Source of the DNA: Nocardia brevicatena NBRC 12119
GTDB taxonomy: Bacteria > Actinomycetota > Actinomycetes > Mycobacteriales > Mycobacteriaceae
Direction: 5' to 3'
DNA: 45,104 bases
Assembly: GCF_000308495.1 (NCBI RefSeq)
Contig: NZ_BAFU01000036.1
Location: 1-45,104, forward strand
The first letter of the stretch is position 1, and every line of letters begins with the position of its first letter. This document shows positions 8,468-15,966 of the stretch, piece by piece. The translations under genes and the position numbers were made by a program. The notes beneath the pieces were generated by a model that saw only the letters and a program-made list of their open reading frames with translations, did not search any database and was not told the DNA's origin.

Positions 8468-8665
8468 ACCGCGCCGGCGGGTCGGGCGCACCGCAGCCGT
8501 CGGGACCGAGTGCGAGTTCGGCGGAACGAAACCTTGCGGGCTTGTGTCCAAGGATGCCGGCGCCGACCACAGCGGTCACGGCGCACAAGGCGACGCCGTC
8601 GGCGGCTGCATGCCACACCGATCCGCGACTTCGCCGTCGGGTCGAAGGTTCGACGCGCGGATCAC

Positions 8666-9376
8666 CTACCGGAGGTTGCTCGACGAGACACCGGCCCGGA
8701 CCCAGGGCCAGGTCATCAACGCCCATACGGCGAGCAACAGGACTGTCACGGTGCCCAGGTACCAGGGCCATGGTCCGAGTACATCCAGTAGCGACGGGGT
8801 CGAGGGTTTTCGGTTGACGAAACCGTAGTCGGTGTCGGCGAGGGAATTGAAGGCGAAGGTGACCGCGACCCACGCTACGGTCGCCACCACGGCGAACCGG
8901 TAGTCGCGCCAGTCCGGGTGCATACCCACACCCCAGGTCAAGTAGATCGCCGCCCAGACGACCAGCAGGTGAATCGCCCAGAAGGCCAGAAACTCGTAAT
9001 GCGGGAAGTCGGGGCTCTCCAACGCCGGTGACAGGAGTGCCTGTGTGCTCAAGGTAAGGCACCAGTAGTAGGTCAGCGCGTACGGCCGGCGCCGGTGTGA
9101 CCACAGTGCGTAGCCGGCGACGAGGGTCGCGAGATCGGTCAGGCGCAGCGGAACCGAGCGGCCGATCGTCGGAGGGAAGAGCGTGGAGAGGTAGATCACC
9201 ACGTACAGCATCAGTGTCACCGCGCCGAACGCCCGGCCGAAACGGCGCGCGGTGCGAGTGTTTCGCTGTTTTCGTCCGATCAGGACGACCGACAGAGCCC
9301 CCGCTGCGAATACGGCGAGCACGGCCCAGTGCGACGGTCCGTATGCGGAGAAGTCCCTCGCCGTTGGTGGCTGCAC
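8666..9376 (-). CDS. TIGR02206 family (YwaF-like) integral membrane protein
   Basis: 236 residues with about six to seven hydrophobic helices. SHWAVLAVFAAGALSVVLIG opens it, and LRLTDLATLVAGYALWSHRR, YYWCLTLSTQALLSP and YEFLAFWAIHLLVVWAAIYL are the conserved parts of the TIGR02206/YwaF family. Function is unknown. It stands alone, convergent with the LLM oxidoreductase. The ~200 bases downstream (8468-8665) contain no recognised gene. Confidence 0.82.
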   Translation of the reverse strand: MQPPTARDFSAYGPSHWAVLAVFAAGALSVVLIGRKQRNTRTARRFGRAFGAVTLMLYVVIYLSTLFPPTIGRSVPLRLTDLATLVAGYALWSHRRRPYALTYYWCLTLSTQALLSPALESPDFPHYEFLAFWAIHLLVVWAAIYLTWGVGMHPDWRDYRFAVVATVAWVAVTFAFNSLADTDYGFVNRKPSTPSLLDVLGPWPWYLGTVTVLLLAVWALMTWPWVRAGVSSSNLR

Positions 9377-9675
9377 GCCTGGCTACTCTAGTGGTGCCGT
9401 ACGGCCTCACCTGGCTCATCGGGAAACGACACCGGCGCAGGGTGACGGTCCGGCGCCGGTTCGCTCGAGAATGGGGGATATCACCTATGACCGGTCGATT
9501 CGGCGTCCAGGGGTTGTCGTCGGCGGCGGCCTGCCTGCATCCGCGGGAAGTGCCGAGTTGCCGGGCACCGGCCTTCACTATTGCTCATCGCGAGAAACGG
9601 CCCGAGAATCATCGAGCATGAGTAAACGAAGACTTCGAGAGGGGCAGAGCGTGAGCATCTTCGGAGAACGGCGAG

Positions 9676-10149
9676 GTGTCCGTGGCGCGTAGAACCTTTC
9701 GTCAGGATGTGCCCATCGCGGCTCCCGCGGAGGCGGTGCGCGACCGGCTGGTTCGGTTGATGAACGACATGCTCGCACTCGACCCGTTGGCGGTCTCGGC
9801 CACGAGCGTCCTGAGCGAGACGACGACCGACGGCGCCACTGTGGAACACTTTCTGGTACGCGACCGAATGATGTTCGGTCCGCTGCCGATCACCTTCACG
9901 TACCGGAGCCGGGTGTCGCTCGACGCCGAGGGAGTGATCGAATACCACACCCGTGTTCCGCCGGGCATCCGCCTGCACACCACGCTATGGTGCGAACCTG
10001 ATGGTGACGGGGTCGTAGTTCGAGAGCGGATCGACGTCACCGCCGCCCGCGTGCTCATGAAAACGGTTCATACGGGTGTCGTCTCGGCTCAAACGGCGGT
10101 GTTGGCGAAACTCAAAGAGTCGATGGAACGGACTTCGTCCGCTACGTGA
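9676..10149 (+). CDS. SRPBCC family protein
   Basis: 157 residues from GTG 9676 (GTG 9682 is an equally good start, after GGCGAGG). It shows the START-like pattern: an opening strand with PIAAPAEAVRDRLVRLMN, central antiparallel strands (FGPLPITFTYRSRVSLD), and a long C-terminal helix (VSAQTAVLAKLKESMER). Such proteins bind hydrophobic ligands in a helix-grip fold. A 24-codon ORF (9618-9692) overlaps its start and could be a leader, but support is weak. The 300 bases upstream hold no other recognised gene. Confidence 0.68.
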   Translation: MSVARRTFRQDVPIAAPAEAVRDRLVRLMNDMLALDPLAVSATSVLSETTTDGATVEHFLVRDRMMFGPLPITFTYRSRVSLDAEGVIEYHTRVPPGIRLHTTLWCEPDGDGVVVRERIDVTAARVLMKTVHTGVVSAQTAVLAKLKESMERTSSAT

Positions 10150-10393
10150 GTGGAGCGTAGCGGTGGTAATGCGGTCCGGCGGATGGCAGCCTCCGAGGCG
10201 CGACCGCCCGCTGATGGCGGCTGCTCCGGGTAGGGCGCCACCGTAGGCGATTTCGCCGCACTGGACCGGAAGGCCACCGCGGCGTGCGATATCACCGTCT
10301 ACTGGCTGTTCGACCTCACCGGCGCAGACATCGAGTGGCAGGTGCTCGCCCGGCGCGCCCAAGAGGAGGTCACCGCGCGCTGCTTGAAGTGCG

Positions 10394-10912
10394 TCATCGG
10401 GAAGCGAGGGTGCGCGCCAGTTCGGCCTCGATGGCCACGACCCGGTCGGTGTCGATGCCCCACGGGCGCTCGACACCAACCCGTCGGTCCAGATCCCACA
10501 GCACGCATTCTTCGCCCGGAGCCGCCACGAACGACCACGCGACCACGGTGCGGCCGAGCTGTTCGGCCATGGTGCCGTGCGCGGGGCTCGGCGGTCCGGC
10601 ACCTTCCGGAAAGTGGTGCAGGAAGCGGCCGTAGGCACTCGCGCAGAACTCGGCGTAGCGCATGGTGCACAGGATGAATCCGTGCCATGCCTCGTCCACC
10701 GCATGCGACGGCATGCCGATCACCTGGTCGTCGCGCATGGCGGCGCCGCAACAGAGCAGCCACTGCCGCAGGCCCTTGTCCACCAGTTCCCGTGGCTGCC
10801 AGGGGCAGGTTTTGTAGACGGCCTCGGGCAGTTCCAGCGCGTCGACGGTGGCGCGTACGGTCGCCAGGTCGATCTCGCGCGCCGGGGATAGACGGAATCT
10901 GAACCTCACCAC
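10394..10912 (-). CDS. Uncharacterised protein with AVDEAWHGFI motif
   Basis: 172 residues. The core reads AVDEAWHGFILCTMRYAEFC and AYGRFLHHFPEG, the pattern of small actinobacterial proteins related to the glycine-rich-domain-protein-like group (COG4278). His and Glu residues in VDEAWH and FLHHFP could bind metal, but that is a guess. It is divergent from a His/Cys/Gly-rich membrane protein with only ~43 bases between starts, so the two are probably co-regulated. In other actinomycetes such proteins often accompany Cys-Gly-rich TIGR04222 membrane proteins. Confidence 0.65.
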   Translation of the reverse strand: MVRFRFRLSPAREIDLATVRATVDALELPEAVYKTCPWQPRELVDKGLRQWLLCCGAAMRDDQVIGMPSHAVDEAWHGFILCTMRYAEFCASAYGRFLHHFPEGAGPPSPAHGTMAEQLGRTVVAWSFVAAPGEECVLWDLDRRVGVERPWGIDTDRVVAIEAELARTLASR

Positions 10913-10955
10913 AATTCACTGTACGTGCGTGTCGATGTGCCGCTACCGTTTTGAC

Positions 10956-11366
10956 ATGAGCGCACTCATCGTTCTGTTCGTCGTGCTGATGGTGCTGCTC
11001 CTCGTGGCGGTTCCGATTATCGTCGCAGTTGTCATCACTCGCTCGATCCGCTCGCTGTCCGATCGGTTCCTGCCGCCGTCACTCAATGGTGTGTGGCGCG
11101 GCGGATACCGAAACGGCGGATATTACGAAGGGACTTCCACCGATCCGTTCTGGGCGGCCGGCGGAGCCGGTCCGGTCGGCGGGTCCGACCAGCCGGGCGG
11201 CTGTGGCGGCGGGCATCATCACCACCACCACGACCATCATCACCACGGCGGCAGTTGTGGCGGAGGAAGTGGTTCCGGCTGTGGTGGCGGCAGCAGTTCC
11301 GGCTGTGGCGGAGGAAGTGGTTCCAGCTGTGGCGGCGGTGGTAGCAGCTGCGGCGGCGGTTCTTGA
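10956..11366 (+). CDS. Single-pass membrane protein with His and Cys-Gly repeat tail
   Basis: 136 residues from ATG 10956. Residues ~2-29 form one strong hydrophobic helix (LIVLFVVLMVLLLVAVPIIV). A short linker follows with GVWRGGYRNGGYYEG. The tail contains CGGG, then HHHHHHDHHHH, then five further Cys-Gly-Gly-Gly units separated by Ser/Gly. The tail looks like a metal-binding or disulfide-rich low-complexity region. No ribosome site is obvious; the transcript may be leaderless. It recalls the Cys-Gly tails of TIGR04222 proteins but lacks their main domain. Divergent from the AVDEAWHGFI protein. Confidence 0.7.
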   Translation: MSALIVLFVVLMVLLLVAVPIIVAVVITRSIRSLSDRFLPPSLNGVWRGGYRNGGYYEGTSTDPFWAAGGAGPVGGSDQPGGCGGGHHHHHHDHHHHGGSCGGGSGSGCGGGSSSGCGGGSGSSCGGGGSSCGGGS

Positions 11367-11865
11367 CACAGGATTCGACCTGATCTCGACCTCAGGTTCA
11401 CGCTGATCCTCGTTCGAGGACGGCAGGGAACAGCGAAGGGCACACATCCGGGTAAGGAGTCGACAGGCCGAGCGCGATATGACCGCAACCGGCCCGCGAG
11501 CGCTTCACCGATCGCGGTGCACGTGATGTCCTGCCGGTCGTAGGAGACCGGCAGGAAGACAGACCGCGTGATCGCGGCCGGACCCCCGCCGGTATCGGCG
11601 CGGGAGCGGTCCGGCCGGGCATTGTGCCGGACGACGTCGTCGAGACCGCCGCCCGGAATGTTCCATAGACCGGCGTGTTCGGCGATCACTCGCTGACCGC
11701 GCTGGTCCGGCGGTGTCAGCCGCTGGGAACGCGGCATGCGGTCCGGTTGCGGCATTATCGGCGGTCCTGTTCCGGGCGGCCGGGAAATACTGTTGCCAGG
11801 TGGAACGGATATGGCGTAGCTGCCGGTGAGGCCGCTATCGGCGTGCCGGTCGAACCGACGCCTCC
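11367..11865. other. Gene-free stretch, unrecognised degraded coding on minus strand
   Basis: Minus-strand frames at 11400-11680 contain protein-like pieces (SVFLPVSYDRQDITCTAIGE in one frame, HIALGLSTPYPDVCPSLFPA in another) that look like one frameshifted coding region ending at ~11404. I could not assign a family. A long minus frame over the Cys-Gly repeat is only the shadow of that gene. Confidence 0.35.
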
Positions 11866-12140
11866 CTATCTCGAGCAGCGGCAAGGCCGCTTTGGTCAAC
11901 TTCACCAGGTCGATCGCTTTTCACCTGGTGGAGAATGGTATCCGTGCGAATGTGGTGGCCCCCGGCCCCACCTGGACCGTGCTCGACATCGCTGCCCGGA
12001 ACATGCCGGAGGAAGGCCTTGCCCAACTCGGCAGCGAAGGCCCGATGGGACGCGGGCCGCAACGGAAGGAGATAGCACCGGTATATGTGTACCTGGCCTC
12101 CGACGCGGACCCCGGCCACACCGTGGGCGAGGTCATCTGA
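11866..12140 (+). pseudogene. Short-chain dehydrogenase C-terminal remnant
   Basis: The frame reads SGKAALVNFTRSIAFHLVEN, GIRANVVAPGPTWTVL, RNMPEEGLAQLGSEGPMGR and ends APVYVYLASDADPGHTVGEVI. This is the last third of a classical SDR after the catalytic YxxxK, whose Tyr region is already lost. The Rossmann nucleotide-binding half is missing. Upstream sequence in the same frame is not SDR-like. Confidence 0.72.
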
Positions 12141-12252
12141 CCACTACCCGCCGACCTCACCCGATGACACCGAACCAAACGGGTGGCGGCCGGGCCCTTC
12201 AGGGTTTCGGGAGCATCCCATCGCTCGCACCCATCCCCGGTGTCGGAGACTG

Positions 12253-12972
12253 TCATGGTGTGCGGAACCCCCGGAAGGTCACGTGCTTGCGGGTCCGGAA
12301 ACCGAGCCGTTCATAGAGGGCGATCGCGGCGGTGTTCGCCTCGGCCACGTGCAGGAAGGGCCGTTCGCCGCGGGCCTCGATACGTGCGGCCAGTGCGTTG
12401 ACCAGGCGGGTGGCGTGACCTTGTCCGCGTGCCTCGGGCGCGGTGCATACGGCGCTGATCTCGGTCCATCCCGGTGGCCGGAGTCGTTCGCCGGCCATCG
12501 CCACCAATGTGCCGTTGTCACGGACACCGAGGTAGGTGCCGAGTTCGTGGGTGCGCGGCCGGAACGGTCCCGGTCGGGTCCGCGCGATGAGGTCGAGCAT
12601 CTCGGGCATGCTGCCCACGTCCAACTCGACCACGCCGGTGACGGTCCCGGCAGGTGGGTTGTCGGTGGGGCGGATCATCTGGCGGCCGTCGAGGACGAAG
12701 ACCGGCTCCCAGTCCGACGGCGGGGTGGTCGTCCCGCTGAACATGTCGGCGAGCTCGCCCCGTCCGAGCAGCCGGGCCAGGTCGGCCCACTGTTCCGGAT
12801 CGGGGTCGGCGGTCACCGCGGCGAAGGTCGCGACCTCCGGTAGGTAGGTGACAGCCCGACCCAGTCGGCGGGCGAGGTGTGCGTGGTGACCGCGTAGTGA
12901 GCCGCCCACCGGGTCGTCCAGTGCGGCGGCGTCACGGTCTACCGTCGTGCTGCACCCATCGTTATTCGTCAC
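12253..12972 (-). CDS. GNAT family N-acetyltransferase
   Basis: 239 residues. The C-terminal ~110 form the GNAT core: TYLGVRDNGTLVAMAGERLR, then the acetyl-CoA loop APEARGQGHATRLVNALAAR (Q/RxxGxG/A motif), then FLHVAEANTAAIALYERLGF. The N-terminal half is a poorly conserved extension, as in the FR47-like subgroup. The substrate is unknown. It stands alone between two gene remnants. Confidence 0.85.
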   Translation of the reverse strand: MTNNDGCSTTVDRDAAALDDPVGGSLRGHHAHLARRLGRAVTYLPEVATFAAVTADPDPEQWADLARLLGRGELADMFSGTTTPPSDWEPVFVLDGRQMIRPTDNPPAGTVTGVVELDVGSMPEMLDLIARTRPGPFRPRTHELGTYLGVRDNGTLVAMAGERLRPPGWTEISAVCTAPEARGQGHATRLVNALAARIEARGERPFLHVAEANTAAIALYERLGFRTRKHVTFRGFRTP

Positions 12973-13009
12973 GTCGCGAGTATGCAGGGACTCGCTGCAA
13001 TGCCGCGCA

Positions 13010-13141
13010 TCGGCTCTCGACCTCGGTCACGCAGCGGATGTCGAGCAGGACCGCATCGATCCCGGGCGGTCACAGTTCGCAGGCCGGCGTCAGTCCGGTC
13101 GGGCCTGCGCCGGCAATGACCGCTCGGGGATGTTCCGCCTC
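13010..13141 (-). pseudogene. FAD-dependent monooxygenase N-terminal scrap
   Basis: Reads RAVIAGAGPTGLTPACEL, the FAD-binding GxGxxG start of aromatic-ring hydroxylases, then a TGA. In-frame sequence beyond the stop still reads PPGIDAVLLDIR, matching the next strand of the fold. After ~45 residues nothing follows of the usual ~500. A decayed fragment. Confidence 0.6.
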
Positions 13142-13451
13142 GTCGCCTCGACGGATGGCTGTGTGGTCGGCCTCGCTTCGTTCAGAGGGAGATCCCATGC
13201 TCCGCTCCGTCTGGCGAGCATTGTTCGCCGGCCGGAAGTTGGATTTTTGTTCCGGCCCGTCAATAGATCGAGCAGTATTTACCGAGTGCATCGCCGGCGG
13301 GGTCGGGCGTAAGCCCGGAGAGGTCGAGTTCCAGATGCTTCACGGCATCCGCGACGACGAACAGCGTCCCTGGTCACCGACGGCCGTGGCCGGGGACGTC
13401 GAGCGAACCCGAGCAACCCGCGTCGGCGCATACCGAGTGCGGAGAAGTACT

Positions 13452-13784
13452 GTGGCGGAGCTGACCAACATCGGCATCCTGATGGCTTTTATCGTGGTCA
13501 GCGTCGCGGTGATCGTGCTGCGCTACCGACGACCCCGCGCGCCACGCTGGTTCCCGCTGCCGCTGATGCCGGCGGTGCCGATCGTGGGTATCTGCTTCTC
13601 GGTACATCCGATCTGGTCACTGCCGTGGCAGACCTGGGTGCGCTTCGCCACCTGGCTGGTGCTCGGCCCGGCCATCTACTTCGTGTACTCACGCACGCAC
13701 TCCACGCCGGCGCACACCGAATCGGGAGGTGAAACCGCGGTCGTCGCCGGACCTGTCCGAGCGCCGGGGTCGGTGCGGGCGTGA
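13452..13784 (+). pseudogene. APC amino acid permease, C-terminal fragment
   Basis: From GTG 13452 the 110-residue frame reads VAELTNIGILMAFIVVSVAV and ends with two more hydrophobic helices (PLPLMPAVPIVGICFSV, TWVRFATWLVLGPAIYFVYS). This is the end of a YhdG-type APC permease, about the last three of twelve helices. Homology starts abruptly at 13452, so the rest was deleted. It could be translated but would not be a transporter. Confidence 0.7.
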
Positions 13785-13823
13785 TCACCTTCGCGGACCG
13801 CCGGCCCGTTGCGCAAACCTACT

Positions 13824-13859
13824 GATGGAAAACGCCGGAAACACCGTTGGCGAGATAGG
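13824..13859 (+). repeat. 36-nt repeat, left copy, inverted relative to 15120-15155
   Basis: This 36-base segment matches the reverse complement of 15120-15155 at 32 of 36 positions. The two copies face inward and enclose the MetE-like gene exactly. Flanking bases are unrelated and no target-site duplication is seen. It begins with an ATG-containing GATGG and ends ATAGG. A GGCGC/GCGCC hairpin (13858-13873) follows directly. Confidence 0.75.
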
Positions 13860-14001
13860 CGCTTGTCAGCGCCTCCGATGTAGGCCGGAGGGTTTCGCGT
13901 GTCGGACGACAGGGTGGTCTCTGTCGTGCGATGTCGTCGGATCGCCGGTACGCTCCGCCTGGAATACCATCCGAGTTACCGGTCGGAAGAGAGAGCCGTG
14001 A
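13825..14001 (+). CDS. 58-residue ORF overlapping the MetE-like start
   Basis: ATG 13825 lies inside the left 36-nt repeat. The product begins MENAGNTVGEIGACQRLRCR and has four Cys in its first ~45 residues. Its TGA (13999-14001) overlaps the GTG start of the MetE-like gene (13998), as in coupled genes. No ribosome site is visible upstream, so translation is uncertain. The right repeat copy encodes the same AGNTVGEIG in the opposite direction. Confidence 0.3.
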   Translation: MENAGNTVGEIGACQRLRCRPEGFACRTTGWSLSCDVVGSPVRSAWNTIRVTGRKREP

Positions 14002-15098
14002 ACGACTGTCGGAAGATCCACTTCGTCGGCAGCCTGCCACCAGATCTGGACAGTCCCGTCAAAGCAATGGAGTTCGTGAAGTCGACTGCAGGAGAGTTCT
14101 TCGATGGGCTGATGCCCGGCGGGGAAGCATATCCGGAACGTGCGACATGGTATGTCCGGCCGATCACCGACCGATTCGCCGAACATTCGGCAGTGGAGTT
14201 GGTTCGCCGCGGCGACTGGTCCGGTGTGGCCGCACGCAACGTGTATAGAGTGCGTGCGGGACATTCGCTGCGAGAAGCCGATCTGGAGGAGAAGCTCGGG
14301 TATCTGGCCGAGACTCTCGCTGCACTGCCGGCGTTCGAGTCGATCAAAACCACCATGCCCGGCATCCGTTTCAAGGTCGCCGTGCCCTCTCCGTTCGTTC
14401 TGTCGTTCATTGCCTTCGATCGTCGTGCACTGCTGTTCTACAGCCGTTCCGCACCACGGGGCGAACGGGTCTTTCCCTGGTATAAGCCGCTCGTCGAAGC
14501 ATCCGTCCGGCAGATAACCAGAATTCACGACAGAATGGGTGGCGACGTCGTGTTCCAACTGGAGCTTCCCGGCGAAACCGCGCTCTGTGCGATGCTGCCG
14601 GCGCCGATGCGCCGACTGGTCGCTCATCGCGCGGGCCGTGCTGTCTCGTCGATCGTGGCACAGGCACCGCATCGGGCTCGTATCGGGATCCATTTGTGCT
14701 ACGGCAGTCTCAATAATACGCCTGCGACCGTACCCCGCTCGACGGCAGGTGTCGTCGCGCTTGCGAATGCCATCGCGCGGTACTGGCCCACCGGTCGCCA
14801 CCTCGATTTCGTCCACCTTCCCATGGCCGATGGACCACGCCCTCCCCTCGAACCGGACTACTACACACACCTCGGGCGGCTTTCGCTACCGGCCGAGACC
14901 CGTGTCGTCGCCGGGATATCCCACGCCCATCAATCTCTGGATGTTCAGCGGCAAGCGCTGGACCTGGCCGAGGACGCCATCGGACACACACTCGACATCG
15001 CGGCCCCATGCGGTCTGGGCCGGTACCCGGATGCCGACACGGCCCGGGCGGTGGTGAAGCACTCGGTCACCCTGGCGCAGAAGTCATCCACCGTCTGA
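13998..15098 (+). CDS. MetE-like (cobalamin-independent methionine synthase II) barrel protein
   Basis: 366 residues from GTG 13998, chosen because GAAGAGAG precedes it and IHFVGSLPPDL then follows at once; upstream in-frame GTG codons give an Arg-rich extension. The fold is a core MetE/UROD-type TIM barrel: GSLPPDL near the start, FQLELPGETALC mid-way, HLCYGSLNN with His232 and Cys234, RVVAGISHAH, and APCGLGRYPD with Cys338. The His-x-Cys and late Cys match zinc ligands of MetE; the Glu ligand is not evident. Such short proteins transfer methyl groups to thiols or are of unknown role. It lacks the N-terminal folate-binding half of true MetE. It sits between inverted repeats and upstream of short ORFs and a P450. 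Confidence 0.68.
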   Translation: MNDCRKIHFVGSLPPDLDSPVKAMEFVKSTAGEFFDGLMPGGEAYPERATWYVRPITDRFAEHSAVELVRRGDWSGVAARNVYRVRAGHSLREADLEEKLGYLAETLAALPAFESIKTTMPGIRFKVAVPSPFVLSFIAFDRRALLFYSRSAPRGERVFPWYKPLVEASVRQITRIHDRMGGDVVFQLELPGETALCAMLPAPMRRLVAHRAGRAVSSIVAQAPHRARIGIHLCYGSLNNTPATVPRSTAGVVALANAIARYWPTGRHLDFVHLPMADGPRPPLEPDYYTHLGRLSLPAETRVVAGISHAHQSLDVQRQALDLAEDAIGHTLDIAAPCGLGRYPDADTARAVVKHSVTLAQKSSTV

Positions 15099-15119
15099 AG
15101 GGTACGGGCGAGTACCAAA

Positions 15120-15155
15120 CCTATTTCGCCAACAGTGTTTCCGGCGGTTCCCATC
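15120..15155 (-). repeat. 36-nt repeat, right copy
   Basis: Reverse-complement partner of 13824-13859 with four mismatches. It starts 21 bases after the MetE-like stop. Read on the minus strand it also opens with an ATG and encodes AGNTVGEIG; of the four differences, two change an amino acid and two are silent. Confidence 0.75.
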
Positions 15156-15323
15156 GGCCGGTTCGGGTGGTGGGCCGGTGGTCGGCGAAGGTGGCCGGAG
15201 CGGACCCGCGACCGGGTCACACTCCACACGAGGAGCGCCGCGGCCGTAGGCCGATGACTTCTGAGCGAGCCGGACGCGCACGACCGACCACACGGCCCGT
15301 CCCTCGAACGGCTCGAGCCACCG

Positions 15324-15443
15324 ATGGCGCGCCTCGACACCGCCGACGAGAACCCGTGCGAAGGGAAGATCGTCTCCAGCGCCGCGGTCCTCGAGCGGGT
15401 CGGCCGCACTGTAGGAGCGCCGAGCTCATGGGAGGTCCGATGA
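15324..15443 (+). CDS. Small ORF, 39 residues
   Basis: Reads MARLDTADENPCEGKIVSSA and on, with a balanced, protein-like composition unlike the Arg-rich noise around it. No ribosome site is clear. Its TGA overlaps the next ORF's ATG (ATGA, 15440-15443). It may be a scrap of a longer lost gene. Confidence 0.25.
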   Translation: MARLDTADENPCEGKIVSSAAVLERVGRTVGAPSSWEVR

Positions 15444-15571
15444 TTCCGACACAAACTTCTTCACGCTCGAATCATCCGACGAACAGATTCGAGCGAAATT
15501 CGGTAGAAGGATACCGCTCCGGAAGGGATTCCGCCATTCGGCTCGGCTGTAACACTGCTCCAAGATTTTGA
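15440..15571 (+). CDS. Small ORF, 43 residues, strong ribosome site
   Basis: ATG 15440 is preceded by GGGAGG (15430-15435), one of the best ribosome sites in the window. The product starts MIPTQTSSRSNHPTNRFERN, is polar, rich in Ser, Arg and Asn, with one Cys near its end and no hydrophobic segment. It does not match a family I know. It lies between the MetE-like gene and the P450 in a stretch of lower GC. A peptide precursor role is possible but unproven. Confidence 0.35.
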   Translation: MIPTQTSSRSNHPTNRFERNSVEGYRSGRDSAIRLGCNTAPRF

Positions 15572-15577
15572 CAATTC

Positions 15578-15829
15578 GTGGCGTCCCGCGCCTCTGTAGG
15601 GTTTCCCCTACTTGCCTATGTGGTGGCGGTCGACAAAAATACCGGAGTAAACGAGTGGCCACTGCTCCGGGAGCTTATATGCATACAGCTATGTCAAGGG
15701 GACGCGCATTCCATTGTGATGGCGGTCGACCGGAGCGGTGGCCAACGGTGCATCCGGACTCCGCATATCGGTATTTTCGAAAAAGAAACTTTTCGAAGCG
15801 ACATTCACGACCGTGGTCGGGCGCAATGA
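15578..15829 (+). CDS. Hypothetical ORF, 83 residues
   Basis: A frame from GTG 15578 reads GFPLLAYVVAVDKNTGVNEW, ELICIQLCQGDAHSIVMAVD and ends EKETFRSDIHDRGRAQ. Composition is protein-like but codon use is less GC-biased than neighbours. No start context supports it. A hairpin (15596-15611) lies within it. The 135 bases between it and the P450 hold no gene. Confidence 0.25.
   Translation: MASRASVGFPLLAYVVAVDKNTGVNEWPLLRELICIQLCQGDAHSIVMAVDRSGGQRCIRTPHIGIFEKETFRSDIHDRGRAQ
15596..15611. repeat. Perfect 6-bp hairpin
   Basis: GTAGGG and CCCTAC enclose a TTTC loop. It lies ~360 bases before the P450, between short ORFs. It could be an operator half-site pair or an RNA hairpin; no T run follows. 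Confidence 0.35.
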
Positions 15830-15966
15830 GTGGGTAACATAACAGCACGGAACGGATTTATTCTCCATCCTTTGGCAACAGCCGTCCCTGGTTTCATCGG
15901 TGGGAAGTTTTTTGCCGACCTGGTTGGCCTTCCCCTGACGGTTCGAATTCGCTCCAGGAGTTCATA

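Noticed and set aside
11240-11905. Minus-strand ORF ending in Pro/Leu repeats
   Set aside because: The Pro/Leu repeat is the complement of the Cys-Gly repeat gene; only the 11400-11680 part looks like degraded coding, and it was not identified.
13866-14870. Minus-strand open frame (334 codons) opposite the MetE-like gene
   Set aside because: Plus strand shows conserved MetE motifs; the minus product has His/Arg-rich shadow composition.
15774-15796. TTTTCGA direct repeat before the P450
   Set aside because: Seven bases, two copies, in an AT-rich patch; too little to call a regulatory site.
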